From assembly GCA_030849065.1 (NCBI GenBank), contig JASAON010001435.1, forward strand, positions 1 to 26,730: a DNA stretch of 26,730 bases, written 5' to 3'. The notes under the pieces were generated by a model. It saw only the letters and a list, made by a program, of their open reading frames with translations, was not told the DNA's origin and searched no databases. The stretch is from Jaenimonas drosophilae (lineage: Eukaryota > Euglenozoa > Kinetoplastea > Trypanosomatida > Trypanosomatidae). Position numbers and translations under genes: made by a program. Numbering within the stretch: position 1 is the stretch's first letter; each line of letters opens with the position of its first letter. This document shows positions 1 through 8,329 of the stretch, one piece after another.

Positions 1-340
1 AACATGATCCGCCGCCGCCGTCGTTAAGAGGCATGATGCCATGGTGCGCCACCGATTGCGCGTATCTTTCAACGTGATTCATATCATTTCGCATGTTTTA
101 CCATAAACAAAAAAATTATTTTGAGACTTGGTGCTCATGTAGCACCTAGTGTCTGTAGGTGTACCTGTCAACGATATGTACCATGTGCTGTTGTAAAGCT
201 TGCTGTTTTTGATTTGCTTCTTCTCTCCTCCCGTACTCTTTACATTCCCACATTGCTCAAGATTGCTGTTTGTTCGCACTCACTCACACACGTTGACGTC
301 ACCACTTCACTCTTACCAACCACAATAACACTTCTTTACG
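1..340. other. Non-coding region with 5' leader of the adenylosuccinate lyase gene
   Basis: No convincing complete gene lies here. In frame 1 the first 27 bases read Asn-Met-Ile, five Arg and a stop, which could be the end of an upstream + strand gene with a basic tail, but this is too short to support. A pyrimidine-rich stretch at about 207-250 is followed by an AG at 260-261. This is a plausible spliced-leader acceptor that would leave a leader of about 79 nt before the ATG at 341. The assignment is inferred from the kinetoplastid context. Confidence 0.5.
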
Positions 341-1759
341 ATGGCATCCTCTTCCAATACAGCCAATCCCCCTTCTGGCGTCGATCTTGCCGCCGTGGAT
401 GGGCCACTCTACGCTCTCAGCCCCTTGGATGGACGCTACCGGCGATCAACCACTGATCTGCGCAAGTTCTACTCGGAGTACGCCCTCTTCAAGTACCGAG
501 TGCAGGTGGAGGTGCTCTACTTCTGCGCACTCTGCAAGGAGGTACCCCAGATTACTCAGTTGTCAGCTGTGACGGAGGCGCAGTTGACCGCTCTTCGTCG
601 AACAACCTATGAATCATTTACTGCCGATGATGCTCGCCGCATCAAGGAGATCGAGGCCCAGACCAACCACGACATCAAGGCGGTTGAGTACTACCTCAAG
701 GAAAAGATGGCGGCATGCGGACTGGAGAAGGCGACGGAGTTCATTCACTTCGGTCTGACCTCCCAGGATATTAACAATACGAGCATCCCGATGCTGTTTC
801 GGGATAGCATCCAGGAGTGCTACCTCCCCGCGCTTGACCGCATCATTGAGACGGTGGAGGCTAAGCTTCCCGATTGGCGGCACCCAATGCTGGCGCGCAC
901 ACATGGACAGCCTGCCTCCCCAACCTGCTTGGCCAAGGAATTCATGGTATGGCTGGAGCGACTCCGCGAGCAACGCCGTCAGCTGTGTGAAATCGCACCA
1001 AGTGGCAAGTTTGGTGGTGCCACGGGGAACTTCAACGCGCACCGTTGTGCCTACCCCACCGTGGATTGGCCCGCCTTTGCCGCCAAGTTCATGAAGGAGT
1101 ACCTCGGCCTCAAGCGCCAGGTCTTCACCACGCAGATTGAGCACTACGACAACCTCGCCGCGGTCTGCGATGCATGTGCACGCGTCCACACCATTCTTAT
1201 CGACCTCTGCCGCGATGTTTGGCAGTACATCTCCATGGGCTACTTCCATCAGCTGGTGAAAGCCGGAGAGGTGGGAAGCAGTGCGATGCCACACAAGGTT
1301 AACCCGATTGACTTCGAGAACGCGGAGGGCAACCTTGGCATCAGCAACGCCACCCTTCACTTCCTCTCCACCAAGCTGCCCATCTCACGCCTGCAGCGTG
1401 ACCTCACGGACAGCACCGTCCTGCGCAATCTTGGCGTTCCGCTCGGCCACGCCCTGGTGGCCTTTGCTTCCATCAAGCGTGGACTGGATAAGCTCGTGGT
1501 GAACCCAGCTGCCATGTCGGCCGACTTGGAGGCCAACTGGGCTGTGGTGGCGGAGGGTATCCAGACAATTCTTCGACGAGAGGGCTACCCGAAGCCCTAC
1601 GAAGCGCTCAAGGACCTCACTCGGGGTAAGCACGAGATCAATCAAGAGGTGGTGCAGACCTTCATTCGTGGGCTACAGGGAATCACGGAAGAGGTGCGAC
1701 AGGAGCTCCTTGCTCTATCCCCACACACCTATCTTGGCTATACGGAGTCGAGACTGTAG
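341..1759 (+). CDS. ADSL: Adenylosuccinate lyase (bacterial PurB-like), probable glycosomal form
   Basis: 472 residues, close to the length of bacterial PurB. The enzyme converts adenylosuccinate to AMP plus fumarate and SAICAR to AICAR plus fumarate. In kinetoplastids, which lack de novo purine synthesis, only the AMP branch of salvage is expected to matter. The fumarase/aspartase superfamily signature is clear: GSSAMPHKVNPIDFEN at about residues 312-327, with the catalytic loop serine at 313/314. RTHGQPA carries His188, which matches the general-acid His of E. coli PurB. TSQDINN and RDLTDSTVLRNLG are also conserved. The sequence resembles E. coli PurB along its whole length, rather than the human-type enzyme. 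The protein ends in Ser-Arg-Leu, a canonical PTS1 signal, so import into glycosomes is inferred. The ATG at 341 directly precedes a short Ser/Pro-rich N-terminus and the conserved LSPLDGRY segment. Family assignment is very secure; location is inference. Confidence 0.97.
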   Translation: MASSSNTANPPSGVDLAAVDGPLYALSPLDGRYRRSTTDLRKFYSEYALFKYRVQVEVLYFCALCKEVPQITQLSAVTEAQLTALRRTTYESFTADDARRIKEIEAQTNHDIKAVEYYLKEKMAACGLEKATEFIHFGLTSQDINNTSIPMLFRDSIQECYLPALDRIIETVEAKLPDWRHPMLARTHGQPASPTCLAKEFMVWLERLREQRRQLCEIAPSGKFGGATGNFNAHRCAYPTVDWPAFAAKFMKEYLGLKRQVFTTQIEHYDNLAAVCDACARVHTILIDLCRDVWQYISMGYFHQLVKAGEVGSSAMPHKVNPIDFENAEGNLGISNATLHFLSTKLPISRLQRDLTDSTVLRNLGVPLGHALVAFASIKRGLDKLVVNPAAMSADLEANWAVVAEGIQTILRREGYPKPYEALKDLTRGKHEINQEVVQTFIRGLQGITEEVRQELLALSPHTYLGYTESRL

Positions 1760-2304
1760 GCCTTGGTTAAGAACACCGGTTGAACTTTTACATCTCTCTC
1801 CCCTATCCCACTCGGTTGTTTTGAAAGTGCCATCACTTGAGTGTTGTGATGTGTGTGTGTGCTCTTGTTAGACGGGCAAGATGACGATCTCCTCTATCTC
1901 TCACGTGGTTAATGTGGCGAGTTGTTGGTGATGCGGATATCCCCTCACCTCACTGCACACATGTACTCTAGTTGGCGGAGAGGGACTAATCAACAACACC
2001 AAGTCGGCAGGCGGCCGCATTATCGGAATGATCTATTTCGTGTGTGCACGGCTGCCCTAACATCACCATTGGAGCCAAGAGTCTTTGGCAGCGATGTGTG
2101 CCTACCTCTCTCTCCATCTGCTTTTTCTCACCTTGCACACCAAACACTTGAACTCTGTGTGCTCTCTCTCTCTTTTTCTTTGTCTTCTTCTTTGGTTCCT
2201 GCTATAGTACTCACTGGAGGGTGAGTTGAACGTTTTCCACAAAGCCACGTGTACATACCGAATACCGTCCATATACTCTTCTTTGTTTGCAGCGGAAGAT
2301 ACTC
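1760..2304. promoter_or_regulatory. Intergenic region with trans-splice signals for the CLN3-like gene
   Basis: No gene is seen here. A long pyrimidine tract runs from about 2155 to 2200 and ends in TATAG, with the AG at 2206-2207. A second good acceptor (TCTTCTTTGTTTGCAG) ends at 2291-2292, only 12 nt before the ATG. Either or both could receive the spliced leader. Between them a GTGAGT at 2221-2226 makes the segment 2221-2292 look like a short cis-intron (see findings). Confidence 0.55.
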
Positions 2305-4368
2305 ATGTCCGCGCCACCAAGCGATGAGCACAACATGGAGGCGGCAGCGTGGCATGCCGACCCCAATGAAAATGTGCGAGAGGAGGAGGGCCGTGAGGAG
2401 GGCCTCCCCAGCTGGCCCTCGCGCGAGGAAGTGCCATCCGCACCCGTACCGCCCCTTTCCCATGCTCAAACGCTCTCTGAAGAGCATGCGGAAAATGGCG
2501 GCAATCCCACCGGGGATGCCAACGCCCACTCGCGTCGGGCAATCGATGATGCGACCCGCCAGCAACTGTTCATGGAGCACAAAGTCCGCAACTGGATGTT
2601 CTTGTGCCTGCTCGGCATCATCAACAACTTCCACTACAACTTGGTCATTTCTGCCGCTGATGGTCTTGCGACGGGCTACGGAATGAAGAAGTACGTCGCT
2701 CTAATCTCCTTTTGCAACGTCTTCTTCGGCATTATTGCTCGTATCCTCAATGCATTCGTGGCCAACCGTGTAAGCTACAACCTGCGCATGACCATCATGT
2801 GCTGCGGTACACTCACCGGTGTCTTGCTGGTGAGCTTCTCAGGCCCACTGGGCTTTGGCAGTGATGGCCTCTCCTTCTTCGTGGTGCTCCTCGGTGTCAC
2901 CTGTAGCGGCACAAGCTACAGCTACGGCGAGGCAGTGGCCTTGGCATATCTGCAGCGCTATCCGCCTACCATGGTTGGTGCGTGGTCCTGCGGAACGGGT
3001 GTATCTGGTGTGGTGGCCTCGGTGCTCTACATCCTCCTTACAACTATTGGTGTAAGCAAGCCCGTCATTTTCCTCATGAGTACGCCCTTGACGGTGGTGT
3101 ATTGGCTGACCTTCACCGTAGGCCTGCTCGCTCCACACAAGATGGTGGTGGCAACGTACACCGATGGACGTGTTCCCGCAACCAAGGAGGTGGTTCTCCA
3201 CCGTGGTGAGGAGGAGAAGACAATGCAGAAGGTGATTGACGAGGCAGGTGGTCCACAGGCCGTCACCATGAGCGAATACAGCATCAAAATGTTCTTCAAC
3301 CTCAAGGGTCTGTCATGGGGTTCGGTGCCGATTCCCCCAACGAGCGGCAAGCTGGCGAAGTACATGGAGACGGAGGAGTCCAAGAAGGGCAAGGGTGGCG
3401 CGGCCTACGTGGATGTTGATGCTGGTGGCGCCGAACCGGAGCTCAGTGATCCCGAGGAGGGAGATAATCTGCACTATCCTGTCTGCCGAGTATTCTGTTT
3501 CTGCGTTCCTACCCAGGCGTCAATTCGCCGTTGGTGGGTCAAGCATGGCGCGACGATCAAGCTGATCCACTCCAACATGTTCTACTTCTTCTACAACCTC
3601 GCCGCCGTCTACATCTCCGAGTACATGGTGCAGTTCATGGCTCCCTTCGCCTTCTACTGCGAGGACGAGTGGATGTCGAACTTCTTCGTCAAGAACAGCT
3701 ACACCATCACTCAATTCTGCTATCAGTTTGGTGTGTTCTTGTCTCGAAGCTCCCTGCCATTTGTGAAGATCACTTTTGTTGGCGTCCTCTCCATCCTTCA
3801 GTGCATCAATGCCGTGTGCTGGTTCATCCAGGCGAAGACGTTGCTGATCTCAAGCAAGTCCTCTGAGCACGCTGAGGTTGGCATGTCCTTCATTCTCTTC
3901 GTGTGGATGCTCTACGTTGGCCTCTTGGGTGGAAGTAGCTACGTCAACGTCTTCTTCCTCGTGCTCAGCCGTACTCGCGAGATGGAAGGAGAGGCACGTC
4001 TGGTGCTCGACGCCAACTTCTACAAGGAGAAGGAGATGCAAGCACTTGGTGGAGGCAACGGCTCCAGTGGGAACTCTCCCAAAGTATCAAAGCCGGGCGA
4101 GGTGTTTGGCCGCCCCACTGCCGATGATCGCAGCGATGAGGAAGACAGCGAAGAGGATCGTCAGCGGCGCTCCATGAATGGAAGCATGACTGACATGGCA
4201 GAACTCGCTGAGCTACATCATGAGCTCGCGGAGGAGTGGCAGCGGCGCCGTGAGCTTGGCATGAGTGTCGGCTCGCTCTATGCCATGATCGGCATCAGCA
4301 TTGGAACCTGCTTCGATGTGCTCTTCACCAACACCATCCTCACACATCAACACACCTGCAAGGCATAA
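2305..4368 (+). CDS. CLN3: CLN3/battenin-family lysosomal or endosomal membrane protein
   Basis: 687 residues, longer than the roughly 440 of human CLN3. Multiple hydrophobic segments begin at about residue 97. Family landmarks match battenin: the NNFHYNLVISAA segment at about 106, the GTGVSG segment at 230-235 (SSGTGGAG in human CLN3), GVFLSRSSL at 476-484, LQCIN at about 503, and GLLGGSSYVN at 539-548. CLN3 proteins act in late endosomes and lysosomes, and human CLN3 is linked to glycerophosphodiester clearance; the substrate here is unknown. Two hydrophilic insertions account for the extra length: a loop at about 280-412 and an acidic, Ser-rich segment at about 573-652 ahead of a last hydrophobic helix. 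There is no CAAX end; the last residues are HTCKA. The start at 2305 is the first ATG after the nearest splice acceptor; an upstream in-frame TTG at 2287 is not used. The family call is strong; the substrate and exact compartment are not visible. Confidence 0.88.
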   Translation: MSAPPSDEHNMEAAAWHADPNENVREEEGREEGLPSWPSREEVPSAPVPPLSHAQTLSEEHAENGGNPTGDANAHSRRAIDDATRQQLFMEHKVRNWMFLCLLGIINNFHYNLVISAADGLATGYGMKKYVALISFCNVFFGIIARILNAFVANRVSYNLRMTIMCCGTLTGVLLVSFSGPLGFGSDGLSFFVVLLGVTCSGTSYSYGEAVALAYLQRYPPTMVGAWSCGTGVSGVVASVLYILLTTIGVSKPVIFLMSTPLTVVYWLTFTVGLLAPHKMVVATYTDGRVPATKEVVLHRGEEEKTMQKVIDEAGGPQAVTMSEYSIKMFFNLKGLSWGSVPIPPTSGKLAKYMETEESKKGKGGAAYVDVDAGGAEPELSDPEEGDNLHYPVCRVFCFCVPTQASIRRWWVKHGATIKLIHSNMFYFFYNLAAVYISEYMVQFMAPFAFYCEDEWMSNFFVKNSYTITQFCYQFGVFLSRSSLPFVKITFVGVLSILQCINAVCWFIQAKTLLISSKSSEHAEVGMSFILFVWMLYVGLLGGSSYVNVFFLVLSRTREMEGEARLVLDANFYKEKEMQALGGGNGSSGNSPKVSKPGEVFGRPTADDRSDEEDSEEDRQRRSMNGSMTDMAELAELHHELAEEWQRRRELGMSVGSLYAMIGISIGTCFDVLFTNTILTHQHTCKA

Positions 4369-6019
4369 TATGTGGGGGGAACATGATGAATGAAGGTTGA
4401 AGGATGAAGGGCGGCCTAACCCAAGGTTTCCTTGAATGGCCTGCCCTACCCGCTTATGCCACTACATCCCTTCATCATTATCGCCAAGCATCATTATGGT
4501 GTACAGCCATGACGTCAACCCACAAGTCCATTAACATTTATATATTCTTGCTTTCATTCTTTTCGACACGGTGTGCGCCGTGGGCATGTTGTTCGAGTGG
4601 AGTTGCTGTACAGAGAACGGTGTGAGAGGGGCCACTGAGACATTGTGTCTTACGCCTGTCTAGAATTCCTCCGCCGAATCTCCGTACTGTTGCCAGCAAC
4701 CACACACATCACTCGACTAATCCTAAGAACACTGCCCACCCTTTTTGCTTTTGTTGTTCCATTCCCATAACACGCCTGTGCGTTCCTTGTTGCTGTGCGG
4801 GAGAGCATCTCTCATGGGGTGGGTGGAGAGGCTGGCCTCTCAGGGTGGACCACCCAGACGATCGTGCCCGTCTCTTCATCTCTCACACACGCTCACGCCG
4901 CCTCTCGGTTCCACTGCCTTATACGCAGACATACCCATCAAGGAGTCCAACAAACTCCACAGAAGATTCCGGTTGTGGAAGTCGCACACCCGCGCTTCTC
5001 ACGCGCGCACACACACACCGGTGTCTTCCCCTCTTTTTCCCCCTCTCTCCATCCGGCTATTGCCGCCACACCAAACCAGTTGTGGGGATGCCCAGTACGG
5101 TGAAGGCTCACGCCCGCACCACTGCCCTCCTCTTCTTTCTTTTGTTCTCCGCACTTTGCCCATCATCACCTCGTGGCCAAGACAAAACGTTTGTTGTTCA
5201 TGATCATTTTTTGCTGTGTTGGCCACTCTCCCCCACCTTTTCCATGGATGACGAAGGATGCGTTTCTGTGGATGTTGTTGGGTGTGCGATGATTCGAAAG
5301 ATGCGAATGCGCGTTTGTTCTGCGTCTATGCCGGGGATGATGTTGTGAATGTTTTTGTGCCTCGTGTGGATGATGCGGATGGAGGCTGTGGTCTTCACAA
5401 GCATCATCAAGAGCACATCGATTGCCACACATCAACACGTATGTTTGCGTCCTCGCCAAATCTACGCAGACTGACTCTCTGAGGAAACTCGCATTCCTTT
5501 TTTGGTTGCTTCATTCATCTTCATGAGGTGAAGCCACTTGCTTCTTTTGCTATGCTTCTGGAGTGGATGCTGAGTGGCAACGGGTGCCTATATCGTTCGA
5601 ATGTGCCTGGAGTGTGATTCTCCAATTGTGCTGAATGGGCCAGCGTCCATCCGGTACCGGTACCGTTGACGATGGCGGATGAATGCTCATTTGCCCCCCG
5701 TATCCCCAGCATGGGTCTATGTTTTCATGTCTTCTCTCTTGATGCTGTCCTACTACCACTCTAACTTTCCCTCTCTCGGGTACCTTCTTCTTTTCCTCGT
5801 GTGTGTGTGTTGATGTTGCCGTGCGCTCAATGTCACTGACTTCGCTTGTATATGTGCTGTATACCTTCCACTACCACGTGTACGTGGATTCACGCTGGCT
5901 CATTATGCACTCTTCCTTCATTGTCTTCGGTCTTGGTACACTTCCCCGTGCAGTTTCTCCCCGAGAATAGATATACCCCTTAACACCCAACCCCACATCC
6001 ACCTCTGACGTATCCAGCC
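4369..6019. other. 1.65 kb intergenic region (3' UTR, long non-coding, 5' leader of calpain gene)
   Basis: No credible gene; several 100-170 codon open frames here are low-complexity and have no recognisable content. Pyrimidine tracts occur at about 5021-5050, 5127-5150 and 5760-5800. The best acceptor for the calpain gene follows the C/T-rich stretch ending at GTGCAG, with the AG at 5952-5953, giving a leader of about 67 nt. The size and pyrimidine content fit a long 3' UTR followed by a trans-splice site. Confidence 0.5.
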
Positions 6020-8329
6020 ATGCCGGAATCCACCGCCATGATGAAGGACCGCCGCCGTCCCCTCACCAAGCCCTCGGACTGGGAGCCCATTGACTTCGTG
6101 ATGCCCGAGGAGTGCAACGACAGCGCCGATGAGTTCGACATCAGCTCCGCCAAGAAGCCCGTGTACCCCCAGAGCGACGATGCCGACACCAAGATGCTCT
6201 TCGCCCACGGCGAGCCCGATGTAGATGGAGAGATCACCAACTGCTTCGAGGACCCTGGCATCCTCTACCGCATCGTGGACCGCAAGGCCAAGACTTGGGC
6301 CTTCTACAACGACTCCCTCTGCTACGAAGTGCAGGTCTCCTGCACCTTTGGCAAGCACAGCAAGATCGAGGCGATGGACAACACCCAGCTGGAGCAGACG
6401 GAGGAGGGTGAGTACAAGTGCTTTGTGGTTGTCTACCCCGGCGAGACGGAGTTCTTCGTCAAGGGCTTCATCAACGGCTTCAACACCAAGATCCGTGCCC
6501 AGGTTCTCTCCGATGACTACTACACCCAGCGCAGCGCCGCCCAGCACAAGGCGATGGTGCAGCGTGAGATCGAGGCCGTGGAGCGTGTCGCCAGCGGCGA
6601 GGTGGATGCCGAGAAGGTGCTCCGCAAGTGCCTCGAGAAGAACATCCCCTTCGTGGATCTCTCCTTCCGCCCCATCCAGAGCTCCATCGAGCGCGGTGCG
6701 ACGAAGCCTTTCAAGAACCTCCCCTGGGCCCGCCCCACCCAGTACCTCCAGCCAGAGCTCCGCGACCAGATCCGCCTGTTCCGCAACAACATCAACCCCG
6801 GCAACGTACAGCAGGGTGAGCTCGGCGACTGCTGGCTCATGTGCGCCATCAGCTGCCTCCAGGAGGAGCCCGCGGCCATCATTGAGATGTTTAAGTCGCC
6901 CAACGCCGAAAACGCCCGCAAGGAGCGCGCCATTGGTGCCTACCGCGTCACCTTCAACAAGAATGGCGTGTGGGTCTCCGTCATTGTGGACGACTACCTC
7001 CCTGTGGTGGTAAACACCCCCATCTTCGCCCGCAGCGCTGATCCTTGTGAGCTCTGGCCCTCCATCCTCGAGAAGGCCTTCGCGAAGCTCCACGGCAGCT
7101 ACGCCCTCATCCAGTCTGGCGACCCGCTCCACGCCATCGCCGACATGACCGGATGCCCCTCGAACCGCTTCGACTCCCCCTTCACCTTCGCCGAGGCCAG
7201 CAGCTCCAAGGGCAAGGCCTTCTTCCAGAGCTGGATGGAGTACGTGCGCGATGGCTACCAGATCATCCTCACAACCGATGGCAAGGCCCCCGCCATCGTC
7301 CCCGGCACTGGCGCCCCTGACTTCTCCGAGGAGCCCGAAATGCGCGCCAACCTTGAGAACACTGGCCTCCTCCCCGGCCACGCCTACAGCGTCTTGGACG
7401 TGCGTGAGTTCGAGCGCGAGCACCTCCAGATGGTGTGCTTCCGCAACCCCTACCCCTTTGGCGAGATTTGGAATGGCGACTGGTCCAAGAACTCCCCACT
7501 CTGGTACAAGTACCCGACGATTGCGCGCCAGCTGAACTTCGACCGCAACGACGAGACCCGCGTGTGGATGCCGTGGAGCAGCGTGCTGACCTACTTCGCC
7601 GGAGGTGGTGTGCTCTTCCGCCGCCCTGGTGCCCAGTTCGACTACCGCATTCCCTTCACCTTCGCTGACTGCCGCCCAAGCGTTGCGCTGCAGGTGGAGG
7701 TACCCGACCACCCCGTGGAGCTTGTTCTCTCCCTCAATAACGTGGATCAGCGTCTCGTTCTCAGCGATGCCGATGAGCCCGGCAAGGCCAGCGACTACCT
7801 TCCCCTCATGCTCTCCGTGGCCCAGCCCCTGGAGGAGAAGTCCAACGACATCTACCGCGTGGAGTACAACAGCGGCCTCGAGACCACCCGCCCCACGCAG
7901 AAGTGGATGTTCGTACAGGCCCGCGAGGTCTCCATGGTGGTGACCCTCCAGCCCAGCGAGTACCCCTACTTCATCATCCCCCGTGTTCTTGAGATGGAGA
8001 GCACCTTCGGCACCCGCGACCACACCAGCGAGGACCGTCTCCGCAAGATCCTCGGCGAGCTGCACTTCTCCAACGACTACAAGCGCGAGCACAAGGACGT
8101 GGATAACTCCGCCAAGAAGCACCACTACGCCACCCTCGGCCTGCGCTGCGAGAAGTCCCTGGCGGAGTGCGGCCAGTTTAAGCTCGTCACCTTCGACGAG
8201 GGCAACGCCGTCTTCGACAACTTCCCCAAGTTCCCCGCCGATGAGGCCGTCGTGAGCGAGGATGTAGTGTACCAGGAGAAGCCACCAAAGAAGTGCGTGG
8301 TGGAGAAGAAGGGTTCCAAGCTGGAGTAG
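6020..8329 (+). CDS. Calpain-like cysteine peptidase (clan CA, family C2) with kinetoplastid N-terminal domain
   Basis: 769 residues. Residues 1-70 are a polar leader. Residues about 72-168 match the IK/DUF1935 domain typical of kinetoplastid calpain-like proteins (LYRIVD, WAFYNDS, VVYPGETEFFV). The protease core spans about 240-560 and keeps every key residue: oxyanion Gln265 and Cys271 in QGELGDCW, His454 in LLPGHAYSV and Asn476 in RNPYPFGE. A domain III-like beta region follows (about 565-690), then a Lys-rich tail. There are no EF-hands, so Ca2+ control of the animal type is not expected. Many kinetoplastid relatives, including the cytoskeletal CAP5.5 group, have lost triad residues, so this copy may be an active peptidase. 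It lacks the N-terminal MGC acylation motif of CAP5.5. Codons are overwhelmingly C- or G-ending, suggesting high expression. The start has no strong rival; Met7/Met8 are alternatives. Confidence 0.93.
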   Translation: MPESTAMMKDRRRPLTKPSDWEPIDFVMPEECNDSADEFDISSAKKPVYPQSDDADTKMLFAHGEPDVDGEITNCFEDPGILYRIVDRKAKTWAFYNDSLCYEVQVSCTFGKHSKIEAMDNTQLEQTEEGEYKCFVVVYPGETEFFVKGFINGFNTKIRAQVLSDDYYTQRSAAQHKAMVQREIEAVERVASGEVDAEKVLRKCLEKNIPFVDLSFRPIQSSIERGATKPFKNLPWARPTQYLQPELRDQIRLFRNNINPGNVQQGELGDCWLMCAISCLQEEPAAIIEMFKSPNAENARKERAIGAYRVTFNKNGVWVSVIVDDYLPVVVNTPIFARSADPCELWPSILEKAFAKLHGSYALIQSGDPLHAIADMTGCPSNRFDSPFTFAEASSSKGKAFFQSWMEYVRDGYQIILTTDGKAPAIVPGTGAPDFSEEPEMRANLENTGLLPGHAYSVLDVREFEREHLQMVCFRNPYPFGEIWNGDWSKNSPLWYKYPTIARQLNFDRNDETRVWMPWSSVLTYFAGGGVLFRRPGAQFDYRIPFTFADCRPSVALQVEVPDHPVELVLSLNNVDQRLVLSDADEPGKASDYLPLMLSVAQPLEEKSNDIYRVEYNSGLETTRPTQKWMFVQAREVSMVVTLQPSEYPYFIIPRVLEMESTFGTRDHTSEDRLRKILGELHFSNDYKREHKDVDNSAKKHHYATLGLRCEKSLAECGQFKLVTFDEGNAVFDNFPKFPADEAVVSEDVVYQEKPPKKCVVEKKGSKLE

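Noticed and set aside
614..1360. 248-codon antisense open frame over adenylosuccinate lyase
   Set aside because: It is a shadow of a highly conserved sense gene and has no domain of its own.
4745..5348. Overlapping 150-167 codon open frames between the CLN3-like and calpain genes
   Set aside because: They are Ser/Pro/His-rich with no domain, lie in several frames at once and cover pyrimidine tracts expected in a UTR.
5595..5602. GTTCGAAT resembling a tRNA T-loop
   Set aside because: Flanking bases do not form a T-stem and no acceptor or anticodon arm can be built around it.
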